A stretch of 8,790 nt of DNA from Bacteroidia bacterium (GCA_016763665.1 JAESTI010000032.1:1-8790), one strand, 5' to 3'. Counted from the stretch's first letter, positions 1 to 7,400 are shown. Notes: generated from the letters alone by a model not told the origin. Program-made: numbers and translations.

Positions 1-47
1 GACAGACCAACTATCCAACCTAAATAAAAGCTATTTTTTCGTTTCAT
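1..47 (-). CDS. Start of a further operon gene, cut by the window edge
   Basis: An ATG at 47-45 opens a frame that stays open to the window edge and reads MKRKNSFYLGWIVGL. It starts three bases after the TAG stop of the epimerase gene, the same tight spacing seen elsewhere in this operon. The basic start followed by a hydrophobic run looks like a signal anchor or first membrane helix, which would fit the other membrane proteins upstream. Only 15 codons are visible, so no family can be assigned and the start could be fortuitous. Confidence 0.5.
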   Translation of the reverse strand, partial: MKRKNSFYLGWIVGL

Positions 48-50
48 GGT

Positions 51-971
51 CTATTGTCTGGTTATAAGATTATCCAACGCTTTACCAACTGTAGGATAGC
101 GAAATTCAAATCCTGAATCCAAAAACTTCTGAGGCACAACTCTACGACTTTTTAAAATTAATTCAGTTTCTGTTCTTAGAAATATCGCACCTATTTCTAA
201 CATCCACCTCTTAGCAGGCAATCCGATCTTCACCCCACATATACTTCTAATAAGCTTCATAAACGGCGCATTCTGTATTGGATTAGGAGCTGAACAATTA
301 TAAGTTCCTTCAATTTCTTCATGATCAATTACCCATTTTATGATCCTTAAAAAGTCTGTTTCATGTAACCAGCTTATATATTGATTGCCTCTTCCCTGGG
401 TTCCTCCTAACCCAAGTCTGGCTAATTTGGTCATTATCGGAATAACACCTCCACCTAAACCTAATACTATTGAAATTCTTAAACATACTTTTCTTGTGTT
501 AGGAACGACAATATTATTAAAGGTTTCTTCCCATTTTTTACAAACTTCTACTGAAAATCCGGAACCATATTCCCCGGTTGCTTCATCCATGGGTTTATCT
601 ATAGTATTTCTGTAAATAGTAGCAGAACCAGCATTGATCCACAATTTGGGAGGATTATTACAACTTTTAATAGCTTCTCCTATAATATGAGTAGCATCTA
701 CCCTTGAATCAACAATGACCTTTTTATTTTTCTTATTATACCGACAATCTACGGAACGGCCGGCCAAATTAATCACGATTGAACTTCCTTCCAGTTCTTT
801 TGACCAAGCTCCTAAAGTTTTTCCATCCCATTTTATGTAATTAACATTGTTGTCAATTTTATTTTTGGTTCTGGATAAGACAACTATATCATAATTGTTT
901 TTACTTAATGCATTAACAATACATTGTCCTAAGAACCCTGTACCTCCTGTAATAATTATTTTTTGCTTCAT
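51..971 (-). CDS. TIGR01777-family NAD(P)-dependent epimerase-like protein (YfcH/SDR39U1 type)
   Basis: This is a 306-residue atypical short-chain dehydrogenase of the extended type. The Rossmann glycine motif TGGTGFLG is at residues 8-15. The family motif NLAGRSVDCRYN is at 68-79, followed by a catalytic-region SATIYR with Tyr120 and the segment around GEYGSGFSVEVCKKWE (133-148). The WLHETDF motif is at 201-207. The C-terminal tail from SRRVVPQKFLDSGF (275-288) matches the DUF1731 extension that defines the TIGR01777 group, and the length is normal for that group. It is expected to be soluble and to bind NAD(P). The substrate is unknown throughout the family, so no reaction can be stated. 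The ATG start is preceded by the leader motif at 982-992 and lies 18 bases after the previous gene's stop. Its place at the end of a set of membrane genes suggests that it modifies a lipid or isoprenoid-like product of the same pathway (inference). Confidence 0.9.
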   Translation of the reverse strand: MKQKIIITGGTGFLGQCIVNALSKNNYDIVVLSRTKNKIDNNVNYIKWDGKTLGAWSKELEGSSIVINLAGRSVDCRYNKKNKKVIVDSRVDATHIIGEAIKSCNNPPKLWINAGSATIYRNTIDKPMDEATGEYGSGFSVEVCKKWEETFNNIVVPNTRKVCLRISIVLGLGGGVIPIMTKLARLGLGGTQGRGNQYISWLHETDFLRIIKWVIDHEEIEGTYNCSAPNPIQNAPFMKLIRSICGVKIGLPAKRWMLEIGAIFLRTETELILKSRRVVPQKFLDSGFEFRYPTVGKALDNLITRQ

Positions 972-981
972 GATCGTTTAA

Positions 982-992
982 TTTTATGGTTA
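982..992 (-). promoter_or_regulatory. Shared leader motif before the epimerase gene
   Basis: On the minus strand this reads TAACCATAAAA, with the first TAA being the stop codon of the preceding membrane gene. It ends 10 bases before the ATG, and the start codon is entered through ATCATG. The same 11 bases with the same spacing precede the 990-1406 gene. It probably helps translation initiation in place of a Shine-Dalgarno sequence (inference). Confidence 0.45.
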
Positions 993-1406
993 AATAGCAT
1001 CTGCTAATGGCTTATTTGCAATTTCAGTTTTGGGTTTCCTTTTGGCAGATAAGTTTGGTTCATGATGTAACCTTTTCCTTAGCATAAAAAAGATGTATAA
1101 ATTAAAAAAGTGCATGGCCCCTAAAATTAGAATTATGGTTCCCACTTTATAGCTCAGCCTTTCTATGACTTGCTGGTACCCTACTATATGATCCATTATT
1201 CTTAAGGTAAATACCGCATAACCCATATTGATCAAATAGAATCCAACAAGTAATAACTGATTAACATTGTCAGCCAATAACTCATCTCCTTGAAAGGTTT
1301 CGACTAAAAACCTTCTGCCATTTTTGAATAAAGTTCTACCTACCCAAACGGTTAGGAGTATTGCGGTTGGCAAATAAATTCCGTAGGTTAAAATTGTGTA
1401 GTTCAT
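990..1406 (-). CDS. Small integral membrane protein of unknown function (3 predicted helices)
   Basis: This 138-residue protein has three clear hydrophobic segments, at about residues 5-24, 49-72 and 84-110, and a basic C-terminal tail (RKRLHHEPN onward). The first loop carries WVGRTLFKNGRRFL at 21-34, then GDELLADNVNQLLLVGFYLINMGYAVF at 40-66 leading into helix 2. The sequence resembles conserved, unnamed bacterial membrane proteins with a GDE-LAD-VN-LL-VGFYLIN pattern, from recollection of the pattern rather than from a search. No catalytic motif is recognised. It lies 27 bases after the stop of the four-helix protein gene and 18 bases before the epimerase gene, so it is surely cotranscribed with them. 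The ATG is preceded by the leader motif at 1417-1427. It could be a subunit or scaffold for its neighbours. Its function is unknown. Confidence 0.85.
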   Translation of the reverse strand: MNYTILTYGIYLPTAILLTVWVGRTLFKNGRRFLVETFQGDELLADNVNQLLLVGFYLINMGYAVFTLRIMDHIVGYQQVIERLSYKVGTIILILGAMHFFNLYIFFMLRKRLHHEPNLSAKRKPKTEIANKPLADAI

Positions 1407-1416
1407 GATTGAAAAA

Positions 1417-1427
1417 TTTTATGGTTA
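1417..1427 (-). promoter_or_regulatory. Shared leader motif before the 138-residue membrane gene
   Basis: On the minus strand this reads TAACCATAAAA and ends 10 bases before ATG, again entered through ATCATG. The identity with the epimerase leader extends to 14 bases (TTAACCATAAAATT). Here the preceding stop codon is several bases upstream, so the likeness is not simply a conserved stop codon. Confidence 0.45.
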
Positions 1428-1433
1428 ATAAAT

Positions 1434-1925
1434 TTATTTTAATTGAAAACTTGCAACTAAGTCTCTGACTCCTGATATAAATACGCCTATGCCGAATACA
1501 GCAAGGAGGTATGACAACCATCCATATTCCACCATTACAAATCCTGTAGGTTGTTGCCACCATGTCCAAATTTCAGGTAGCAGATAAGACAAAAACCCTC
1601 CATAAATAATTGCCATGATCGTATGCATAATTCTTTCTCCAGCGGGCAGCTTTCGTGTTAAATCTTCTTCAACGAAATCCCACAAGGTGATAATTACTTC
1701 AAAGAGGAGGATGGCTGAAAATATTACTGCTAAATATCCATTCCATTCTAAAAAAGCCAATGAGCCAAATACAATTGCATAAGCGTAATCCCTGGCAGCA
1801 TGTAATCTCAGCTCCGTTTTAGCAAAACTCTGCTTGGGCAAACCTATCTTCAATTCATGATAGATAACAGTATCAAGTGCCCCTAAAATTCCTTGTGTAA
1901 TTAGCATGTATAGGGCTATTTGCAT
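1434..1925 (-). CDS. Four-helix membrane protein with conserved His/Glu motifs, unknown function
   Basis: Translated from ATG at 1925, this is a 163-residue, very hydrophobic protein with about four membrane segments. Near helix 1 is DTVIYHE (18-24), then ELRLHAARD (37-45), and after the third hydrophobic stretch DFVEEDLTRKLPAGERIMH (82-100). A second block has TWWQQPTGF near 122-130, and SGVRD stands near the C-terminus. These polar His, Asp, Glu and Arg motifs at membrane edges look like an active site or metal site, though no named family is recognised. I recall similar motifs in unnamed membrane proteins encoded beside SDR genes. The frame runs upstream to a TTG at 2003, but that start would overlap the previous gene by 88 bases. 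The ATG at 1925 overlaps it by 10 and has an AACCATAAA leader, so it is preferred. Confidence 0.82.
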   Translation of the reverse strand: MQIALYMLITQGILGALDTVIYHELKIGLPKQSFAKTELRLHAARDYAYAIVFGSLAFLEWNGYLAVIFSAILLFEVIITLWDFVEEDLTRKLPAGERIMHTIMAIIYGGFLSYLLPEIWTWWQQPTGFVMVEYGWLSYLLAVFGIGVFISGVRDLVASFQLK

Positions 1926-2875
1926 GATAGTGGCTTTATGGTTCCTGAATATTTTGTGATCACACCTAACAATGGGATAATGAAATATACCTTTACGTAC
2001 CAATCACTATTATTGCCAAATGCTGAGGCATGAATTTGTAGAGATATCTTTGGAGGGATCTTGATCCCGAATAGATATAAACCTTTGAATCTATATTGAA
2101 TGCCATTTTTAAATGGAACCAGCTGAAACAAAAATTTTAATACTCCTGCTTTCTCAATCAACTGGTTGTTCTCCTTCCAACTAACCGTTTTAAGTATAAA
2201 ACCATCAAACTTTCGAATCCAATACTCTTTGTTGTCTTTTACCTTTACTGATAAACTTACCTGTACATTTTCACCATTTGGAGGAAGACAAAGTAACTTT
2301 GCTAAGATCTTTTTAATTACACTATGTCCACTAACTACTTGAAATACTCCTCTTCCTTTGCCCCCATTAGTTTTACCATGGAAATATTTTAATGAACTAG
2401 GAAGTAAATCAAACTTTTTGCCCAGTAATTGCTGATATAATGTATTATCAAGCAAATTTGTATTTAGGTTTAGCCTATGTTTCTTATGCCAGATCAGGTA
2501 ATCAATGAAAAAAGGCAACCAAACCAGATCATTTGTTACGATCATCAAAAATGTTCTCTCAGGCACGTTACCAATGAGAATGTGAAATGTCATTCCTATA
2601 ATTCCACAGCATTTACCGATCAACCCAATTATAACCAGTTGCGGATACTTCATTGGATTGTTGTACAGCACCCAATAACCGTAACCATACACCGCCACCA
2701 GCATGCCTACGCAACTCATGATATAAGGATGATTAAGCGGAGCCATTCCTAACCAATCAAAAAGCATATTAGGATAAAATATTACCCAGATACCCCATAG
2801 AATATTATAGAAAGTGGCAATTAGAAATACCCTTTTGTAAATTTCAATTCGATTTATGTGTTTTGAATTTCCCAT
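1916..2875 (-). CDS. Four-helix membrane domain fused to DUF4166
   Basis: This is a 319-residue fusion protein. The N-terminal part (about 1-132) has four predicted helices, near residues 16-35, 51-71, 79-101 and 108-129. It resembles short membrane proteins that databases often label, without good reason, as alkyl hydroperoxide reductase. From about 148 the sequence follows the DUF4166 pattern: LLGKKFDLLPSSLKYFHG, then LPPNGENVQVSLSV (197-210), WIRKFDGF (219-226), a GIKIPP segment (270-275) and PLLGVITKYSG (301-311). DUF4166 occurs alone or fused to dehydrogenase or epimerase domains, and its role is unknown. The gene starts three bases after the DCC gene stop and overlaps the next gene by 10 bases, which is strong evidence for translational coupling. 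An epimerase encoded in the same operon fits the known habit of DUF4166 to be linked to such enzymes. Confidence 0.85.
   Translation of the reverse strand: MGNSKHINRIEIYKRVFLIATFYNILWGIWVIFYPNMLFDWLGMAPLNHPYIMSCVGMLVAVYGYGYWVLYNNPMKYPQLVIIGLIGKCCGIIGMTFHILIGNVPERTFLMIVTNDLVWLPFFIDYLIWHKKHRLNLNTNLLDNTLYQQLLGKKFDLLPSSLKYFHGKTNGGKGRGVFQVVSGHSVIKKILAKLLCLPPNGENVQVSLSVKVKDNKEYWIRKFDGFILKTVSWKENNQLIEKAGVLKFLFQLVPFKNGIQYRFKGLYLFGIKIPPKISLQIHASAFGNNSDWYVKVYFIIPLLGVITKYSGTIKPLSCK
1934..1943 (-). promoter_or_regulatory. Shorter copy of the leader motif before the four-helix protein gene
   Basis: On the minus strand this reads AACCATAAAG and ends 8 bases before the ATG at 1925, which is also entered through ATCATG. 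It lies within the coding sequence of the upstream DUF4166 gene, so its conservation is constrained by two uses. It supports choosing 1925 over the upstream TTG as start. Confidence 0.35.
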
Positions 2876-2878
2876 GAT

Positions 2879-3682
2879 CTATGATGTTAAATAGTTAATA
2901 ATGCTTGCCGTAACTGATAGGATTATTATTCCATGCATTATCCAAGACTTCGAGAGTTGTAAATACCGTACTCTTTTAATGTATTGGTTGAGCATAAATA
3001 GAATACTTATCAAACCGTTCACTAACAGAAAAGTTGATTGCGAATTATCGATAATGAGAGAGTAAAATATTCCGGGTAATAGGATCAAAGCACCTCCTGT
3101 CATTATAGTGCCCAGGTTGCCGATATAATCCAATGCTGCTGATCTTGATAGTATTATTAGAGAAATTATCAATTGTAAAGCCCAAATGAGTCCGATTGTC
3201 CTTATCAGCGTAACATCAACTAAGAAGCCAATGGTGCTGATGGTGATCATCATAGTAATGATTATGTAAGCAATTCTGTATTTGAGGGAAAAAGGTGGTT
3301 CACAACTACATCTTATACCGTTATTTGGTTTAGGAGGAAACAGGATAAAGCGATTTCTTGCTACTGTTTTATATAAAAACCATAACAAATGATATAGCCA
3401 ACGAATCTTAAATATTTCCTGCAGAAAGTTCCATTTGTCGGATAGTATGATTATGATACCATCCAACCCGTAAGATGTAGGCTTATTACCAATATCAATT
3501 AATGCCATTTCGTTTTTAAATCTGTCTTCCTCAATTTTCGATTGCAAATGTTCAGGCATATCGAAATAGGCTTTACAATTCGAAGCCTTAACTATTCCTG
3601 CTTTTGTTACTATATCATATAACCCGGTACAAAGACTGCAACTTCCATCATAAACAACAATTTTATCTTTCAATATATTCAT
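2879..3682 (-). CDS. DCC (DUF393) thiol-disulfide oxidoreductase-like protein with C-terminal membrane domain
   Basis: This 267-residue protein begins with a thioredoxin-like DUF393 domain. The family motif DxxCxxC is present as DGSCSLC at residues 12-18, with both cysteines in place, right after a first strand (KIVVY). The domain runs to about 115 and includes SYGLDGIIIIL (70-80), where DUF393 proteins have a conserved aromatic-to-G-x-D/A stretch. A second cysteine pair, IRCSCEPP, is at 123-130 just before the membrane part. From about 133 to 264 there are four or five hydrophobic helices. The redox domain would probably face the cytoplasm, because no signal peptide precedes it (inference). 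The ATG at 3682 is chosen over TTG at 3691 because the latter lies inside the operator-like sequence and adds only MKV. The gene is 41 bases after the regulator gene and 3 bases before the DUF4166 gene. Confidence 0.87.
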   Translation of the reverse strand: MNILKDKIVVYDGSCSLCTGLYDIVTKAGIVKASNCKAYFDMPEHLQSKIEEDRFKNEMALIDIGNKPTSYGLDGIIIILSDKWNFLQEIFKIRWLYHLLWFLYKTVARNRFILFPPKPNNGIRCSCEPPFSLKYRIAYIIITMMITISTIGFLVDVTLIRTIGLIWALQLIISLIILSRSAALDYIGNLGTIMTGGALILLPGIFYSLIIDNSQSTFLLVNGLISILFMLNQYIKRVRYLQLSKSWIMHGIIILSVTASIINYLTS

Positions 3683-3706
3683 AACTTTCAATAACTTTTG
3701 AAACTT
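3683..3706 (-). promoter_or_regulatory. Second operator-like site, directly before the DCC gene
   Basis: These bases match 4256-4279 at 19 of 24 positions. They carry an exact AACTTTCAA at 3683-3691 and a TGAAA at 3699-3703, in the same order and spacing as the site before the regulator gene. The inverted repeat is imperfect here. It fills much of the 41-base gap and touches the ATG. No matching -7 element stands 19 bases from its TTG, so it may be an auxiliary operator or roadblock rather than a promoter (inference). Confidence 0.4.
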
Positions 3707-3723
3707 ATATTTAAATTTTTTAA

Positions 3724-4230
3724 TTACTTAAATAACTTCATAAAAGAACCCCAAAACCAATGTTCCTCAGCCTGAACCATTTTTGCTAGAGAACTATCAG
3801 CATTTTTTGCAAATTTTTTCAGTTTTTTAGTCATTTCCTTAAATTCTTTTACCTCTTTAGTTTGATTAGTATCATCAATATCTCCTACTAATTCTAATAC
3901 TTTAACTATTGGTGTTATTTCTCTCCTTCTTCTTTCATTAGTTACTTGCTTTGTCAAGGTCCATAAATCCTTTTCTGCAGAAAAATATTCCTTACGTTCG
4001 CCCAATTTGTGTTCTTTACTTACTATGCCCCAATCCATTAACGAACGAATATTCATATTTGCATTGCCTCTGGAAATGGCTAGTTCACTCATAATTTCTT
4101 CAGCACTTAGTGCATCCGGAGAAATTAAAAGTAATGCATGGATCTGAGCCATTGTTTTGTTAATCCCCCATTGAGACCCTAAAATTCCCCAGGCTTGAAT
4201 ATACTTTGCTCTAGCTTCTTTAAACTTCAT
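3724..4230 (-). CDS. GbsR/MarR-type winged-helix transcriptional regulator
   Basis: This 168-residue protein has the GbsR-type organisation. A conserved segment GILGSQWGINKTMAQIHALL at 15-34 leads into a winged helix-turn-helix at about 41-85. The SAEEIMSELAISRGNANMNI stretch (42-61) holds helices 2 and 3, followed by RSLMDWGIV (62-70) and the wing (GERKEYFSAE). The C-terminal half is highly charged and helical, with many lysines (about 127-150), and probably dimerises. Family members bind palindromic operators and respond to small ligands. The ligand is not known here. The gene is the first of the operon and is preceded by a promoter overlapping a palindrome, so autoregulation of the whole operon is likely (inference). 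The ATG at 4230 begins only four bases after the -7 element, which raises the chance of a leaderless transcript. Other in-frame ATG codons lie inside the conserved domain. Confidence 0.88.
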   Translation of the reverse strand: MKFKEARAKYIQAWGILGSQWGINKTMAQIHALLLISPDALSAEEIMSELAISRGNANMNIRSLMDWGIVSKEHKLGERKEYFSAEKDLWTLTKQVTNERRRREITPIVKVLELVGDIDDTNQTKEVKEFKEMTKKLKKFAKNADSSLAKMVQAEEHWFWGSFMKLFK

Positions 4231-4234
4231 GCAA

Positions 4235-4264
4235 CAAATATATAATTTCTTTCTGAACTTTCAA
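4235..4264 (-). promoter_or_regulatory. Bacteroidota-type promoter of the regulator operon
   Basis: On the minus strand a TTG at 4264-4262 is followed after exactly 19 bases by TATATTTG at 4242-4235. This is a perfect match to the TAnnTTTG -7 element with the usual -33 TTG spacing of Bacteroidota vegetative promoters. The -33 TTG lies inside the operator-like sequence. Transcription would start about at the ATG of the regulator gene. Confidence 0.7.
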
Positions 4265-4280
4265 AACTTTCTGAAAGTTT
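4256..4280 (-). promoter_or_regulatory. Candidate operator of the GbsR-type regulator
   Basis: The core is a perfect inverted repeat: AAACTTTC at 4264-4271, a central T at 4272, and GAAAGTTT at 4273-4280. A further ACTTTC half-site lies at 4257-4262, nine bases from the one in the palindrome. The site covers the -33 element of the promoter, so a bound regulator would block RNA polymerase. A similar sequence recurs at 3683-3706. Confidence 0.6.
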
Positions 4281-4340
4281 ATTTTAAATTTATTTTTGAA
4301 TATTATAATCGTGGCTACAATGTCTCTTAAATCAAGGGAA

Positions 4341-4444
4341 TCAACACATGAAAATAGTTGATAATTGACCACCGTTCAATCAGTGTTGAGATCACGTGTA
4401 ATTTATACCTCCACTCAACAAATAAGTTGTCTATAGTTAGTTGA
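4341..4444. other. Non-coding gap with clustered TCAAC/GTTGA elements after the NTPase gene
   Basis: The 224-base gap (4231-4454) between the NTPase stop and the regulator start carries, besides the promoter region, five exact pentamers that are each other's complement. TCAAC is at 4341 and 4415, and GTTGA is at 4357, 4385 and 4440. The outermost good pairing is TCAACAC (4341-4347) with GTGTTGA (4383-4389), enclosing ATTGA (4364-4368) paired with TCAAT (4376-4380). This could fold as the 3' end or terminator of the NTPase transcript, but no U-tract follows, so it is only a structural candidate. No open reading frame of note is seen here. Confidence 0.3.
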
Positions 4445-4454
4445 AGCGAACCTA

Positions 4455-7400
4455 TTAATTCTCCACAAACTCAATAATTCCGAAGACCTCTTTATCTATT
4501 TCGCTTAACTGCCATACTTCTCCTCTAACTTTTTCAGTATTGATCTTTCTAAGTGCATCCTCTGCAAATAAAGGCATTATTTGAGCAGTTTGATCATTGG
4601 ATAGAGATAAAACATATTTTCCGTTAGGGGAAAATTTTATTTTATAGATATCGGCAGAATGGCCTGTCAATATTTGCAATTCGGTTCCATCAATATCCCA
4701 TATTCTAACGGTAAGGTCCTGGGAAGCTGTTGCTATATATTTACCATCAAAGGAAAAATCAACTGAGTTAACAATATCTGAGTGACCTTTCAAAAATCTA
4801 ATCGCTTTACCATTCATATCCCAAATAATAACATTTTTGTCAACTGAAGCTGTAATAAGGAACTTTCCGTCTTCGGAGAAATCATAGCTTTCTATAGCTG
4901 CAGTATGTCCCTTAAATGAGGTTACTATGGTAAATTCCCTTTTATCTTTTTGAAAGCGATATAAATGGTTTGTAAAGTTGTCAATCAATAAAACCAAGTG
5001 CTTATCACCTGGTGCAAAATTAACAGACCTAACTCTTGCAGGAAAATCATCAAAGGTCTTAATCAAATTTAAGGATACAGGTAAGGAATCACCAATTACC
5101 TCATACACATTCACAACTGTATCAATATTAGGATTTGAAGTAGTTAGAATGAAATTGCCATCATGAGAAAAATTTGCACCTACAGTATTTTCAACACTCA
5201 TGATCGGCTTTCCATCAAGGCTCCAAAACCTTAATATGGCTTCATCTTCACCAGTTACAGTGATTATATAATTACAGTTAGGTGAAATTTTCGCTGACCT
5301 AATCCAACCTTTATGCCCTTCAAAACTTTGAAGCTCCTTTCCTGAAGTATCCCAAAGTCGAGCTACATTATCTCCTCCAGTAGTAAGTATGTATTTACCA
5401 TCTGTAGAATACTTTGCAGAACCGACATATAACGATTCATGCCCTCTTAATTCACCTGTTTGATACCCTGAAATATTCCAAATACGGGCAATTGAATCAC
5501 GTCCCGTGGTAATAATATTCTTACCATCCGGTGAAAATACTACACTTGATATGTTAGAGAAATGGCTATTAATAACAGTCTTTTCCTTGGGTGCAATCCC
5601 CCAAATTTTTATAGCATGCCCCCATGATGAAGTAACAACACTTTTTCCATCTGGTGAAAAATTCAGATCGAAAATAGCAGTTAAATGTCCCTGCATAGTT
5701 TGGAGCACATTTCCTCTTAAATCCCAAAGCTTGGCCGTACAGTCACTTGATGCAGTTGCAATTAACTTTCCATCCGGTGAAAAAACGGCTTTTGAAATAC
5801 GTGAAAAATGATCTTTTAAAATGGCAACCGTCTCACCTTTTAAATTCCATATTCTGGCAGTTTCATCTCTTGATCCCGTTACAATATACCGGCCATCAGG
5901 AGAAAAAAAGACACTTCTTATAATGTCTTCATGTCCTTTTAAATATAGAACTTCATTTGTTTCTAAATTCCAAAGCCTTGGGTAATCTGCTGCTGTTGTA
6001 ACGATATATTTATCATTGGGTGAAATGTTTACATCAACGATTTGCCCAAAATTCAAATCACTTAACTTTTTTAACTCTCCCCCATTTTTATCCCAAATTC
6101 TAACGGTATTATCATAAGAAGCTGAAAATATTTTGTCTCCGGAATGAAAAAACTTTGCACACCTAATTCGACCCTCATGCCCACCAAATGATTGAATTTC
6201 ACTCCCAAAAAGATCCCAAATTTTTAATGTAGTATCCTCAGCAGCTGTTAGTAGATATTTGTTATCTGGTGAGAAATAAACCGAATTTACATAACCACGG
6301 TGCCCAGAATAAACATGAATGACATCACCTAATATTTCACTTAGACCAAAAGTGTAATCGCGGTATGCAGCTGCAAGCATTTTTGAGTCGTGGGAAATAC
6401 TATAAACATCATGCTCCGATGGGCTATTTATTCTTACTTTATGTGATCTAAGTTCATTACCTGATAAATCCCATACCCTCATAGTTTCATCATATGAAAT
6501 TGATACTACATATTTACCATCAGGGGTAAACTTAGCTCTATTCGCACTTTTTTTATGTCCCCTTAGGAATGTGTAAAAAGGCATTTTGGAATATGAAGCC
6601 ATTATTAGCTGTCGTGATAATTTTGATGGATAAACATTAAACGCGGCTTCAGCTAATCGGAAACTTTTGGTAGGATCATGCCCCAGTGCCATTGTAGCTT
6701 TCGAAGCTATTTCATTGGACTTTGCCATTAACTTAATCTCCTGTTGTAACTTAATAGCAAAATACAAAGCAATTGAAGTGATGATCAACAATCCAGTAAT
6801 AGCCACAGTAACAGCTGTTCTTACTTTTTGCTTTCTATCAATATTTGAACGACTATCCTTTATATATTCACCTATGTTATCATAATGTAGTTTTACTTCA
6901 TCATAAGTAATTGCATCCTCATCCAGGTACCTTGTTAGCCATGGAATCAATTTGATATTTCGCTTTTTATACCATCTTTCAAAGTATATGAGATTGCCAG
7001 CAGATAATAAATTTGTTTTGGCCCTATTGCTATTGAGCCATTTATTAAGTTGTGCACACAGTTCACGGTAAGTTATTACACTTTCATATTCTTCCCATGC
7101 CCATTCTTCGAGCTTTGTCCAGTTACGCATCAATGCCTCATGGGTGATGTCGAGAACGGTTTTCGGTTTTAGCTTGTGAGTGATAGGATCTTGGGTGACA
7201 AATGGCCTTAGAAAAGTATTACCATCTATCCTAAAGATATCCAATACCTTCCCAGCTTTGGTAAAATCAACATTTTCATCCCCTATCATATCCGTGATCT
7301 CCTCAAGGGACATCAGGTTCCTAACTGACCGATTATCATCAATTTTAGTTAAACATTTAAATGCTACCTTGATGATTTCTTGAGCCTCTTCCCTGGTAAT

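Noticed and set aside
1336..1569. Minus-strand open frame of 77 codons
   Set aside because: It overlaps two well-supported membrane genes in another frame and has no family-like pattern.
1926..2003. TTG start giving a 189-residue four-helix protein
   Set aside because: It would overlap the DUF4166 gene by 88 bases. The added residues are polar and unlike a membrane protein start, and they are explained by the other frame.
2477..2752. Plus-strand open frame of 91 codons
   Set aside because: It is antisense to the DUF4166 fusion gene, with unremarkable composition and no motif.
3689..3691. TTG start giving a 270-residue DCC protein
   Set aside because: The ATG three codons later is the better start, and the TTG falls inside the operator-like sequence.
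5506..5811. Plus-strand open frame of 101 codons with FLPSGE-like repeats
   Set aside because: It is the antisense shadow of WD40 repeats. The regularity comes from the FSPDGK codons.
4570..6575. Regularly spaced DNA repeats as a CRISPR-like array
   Set aside because: The units are about 120 bases, diverged, in frame, and fully explained by WD40 coding.
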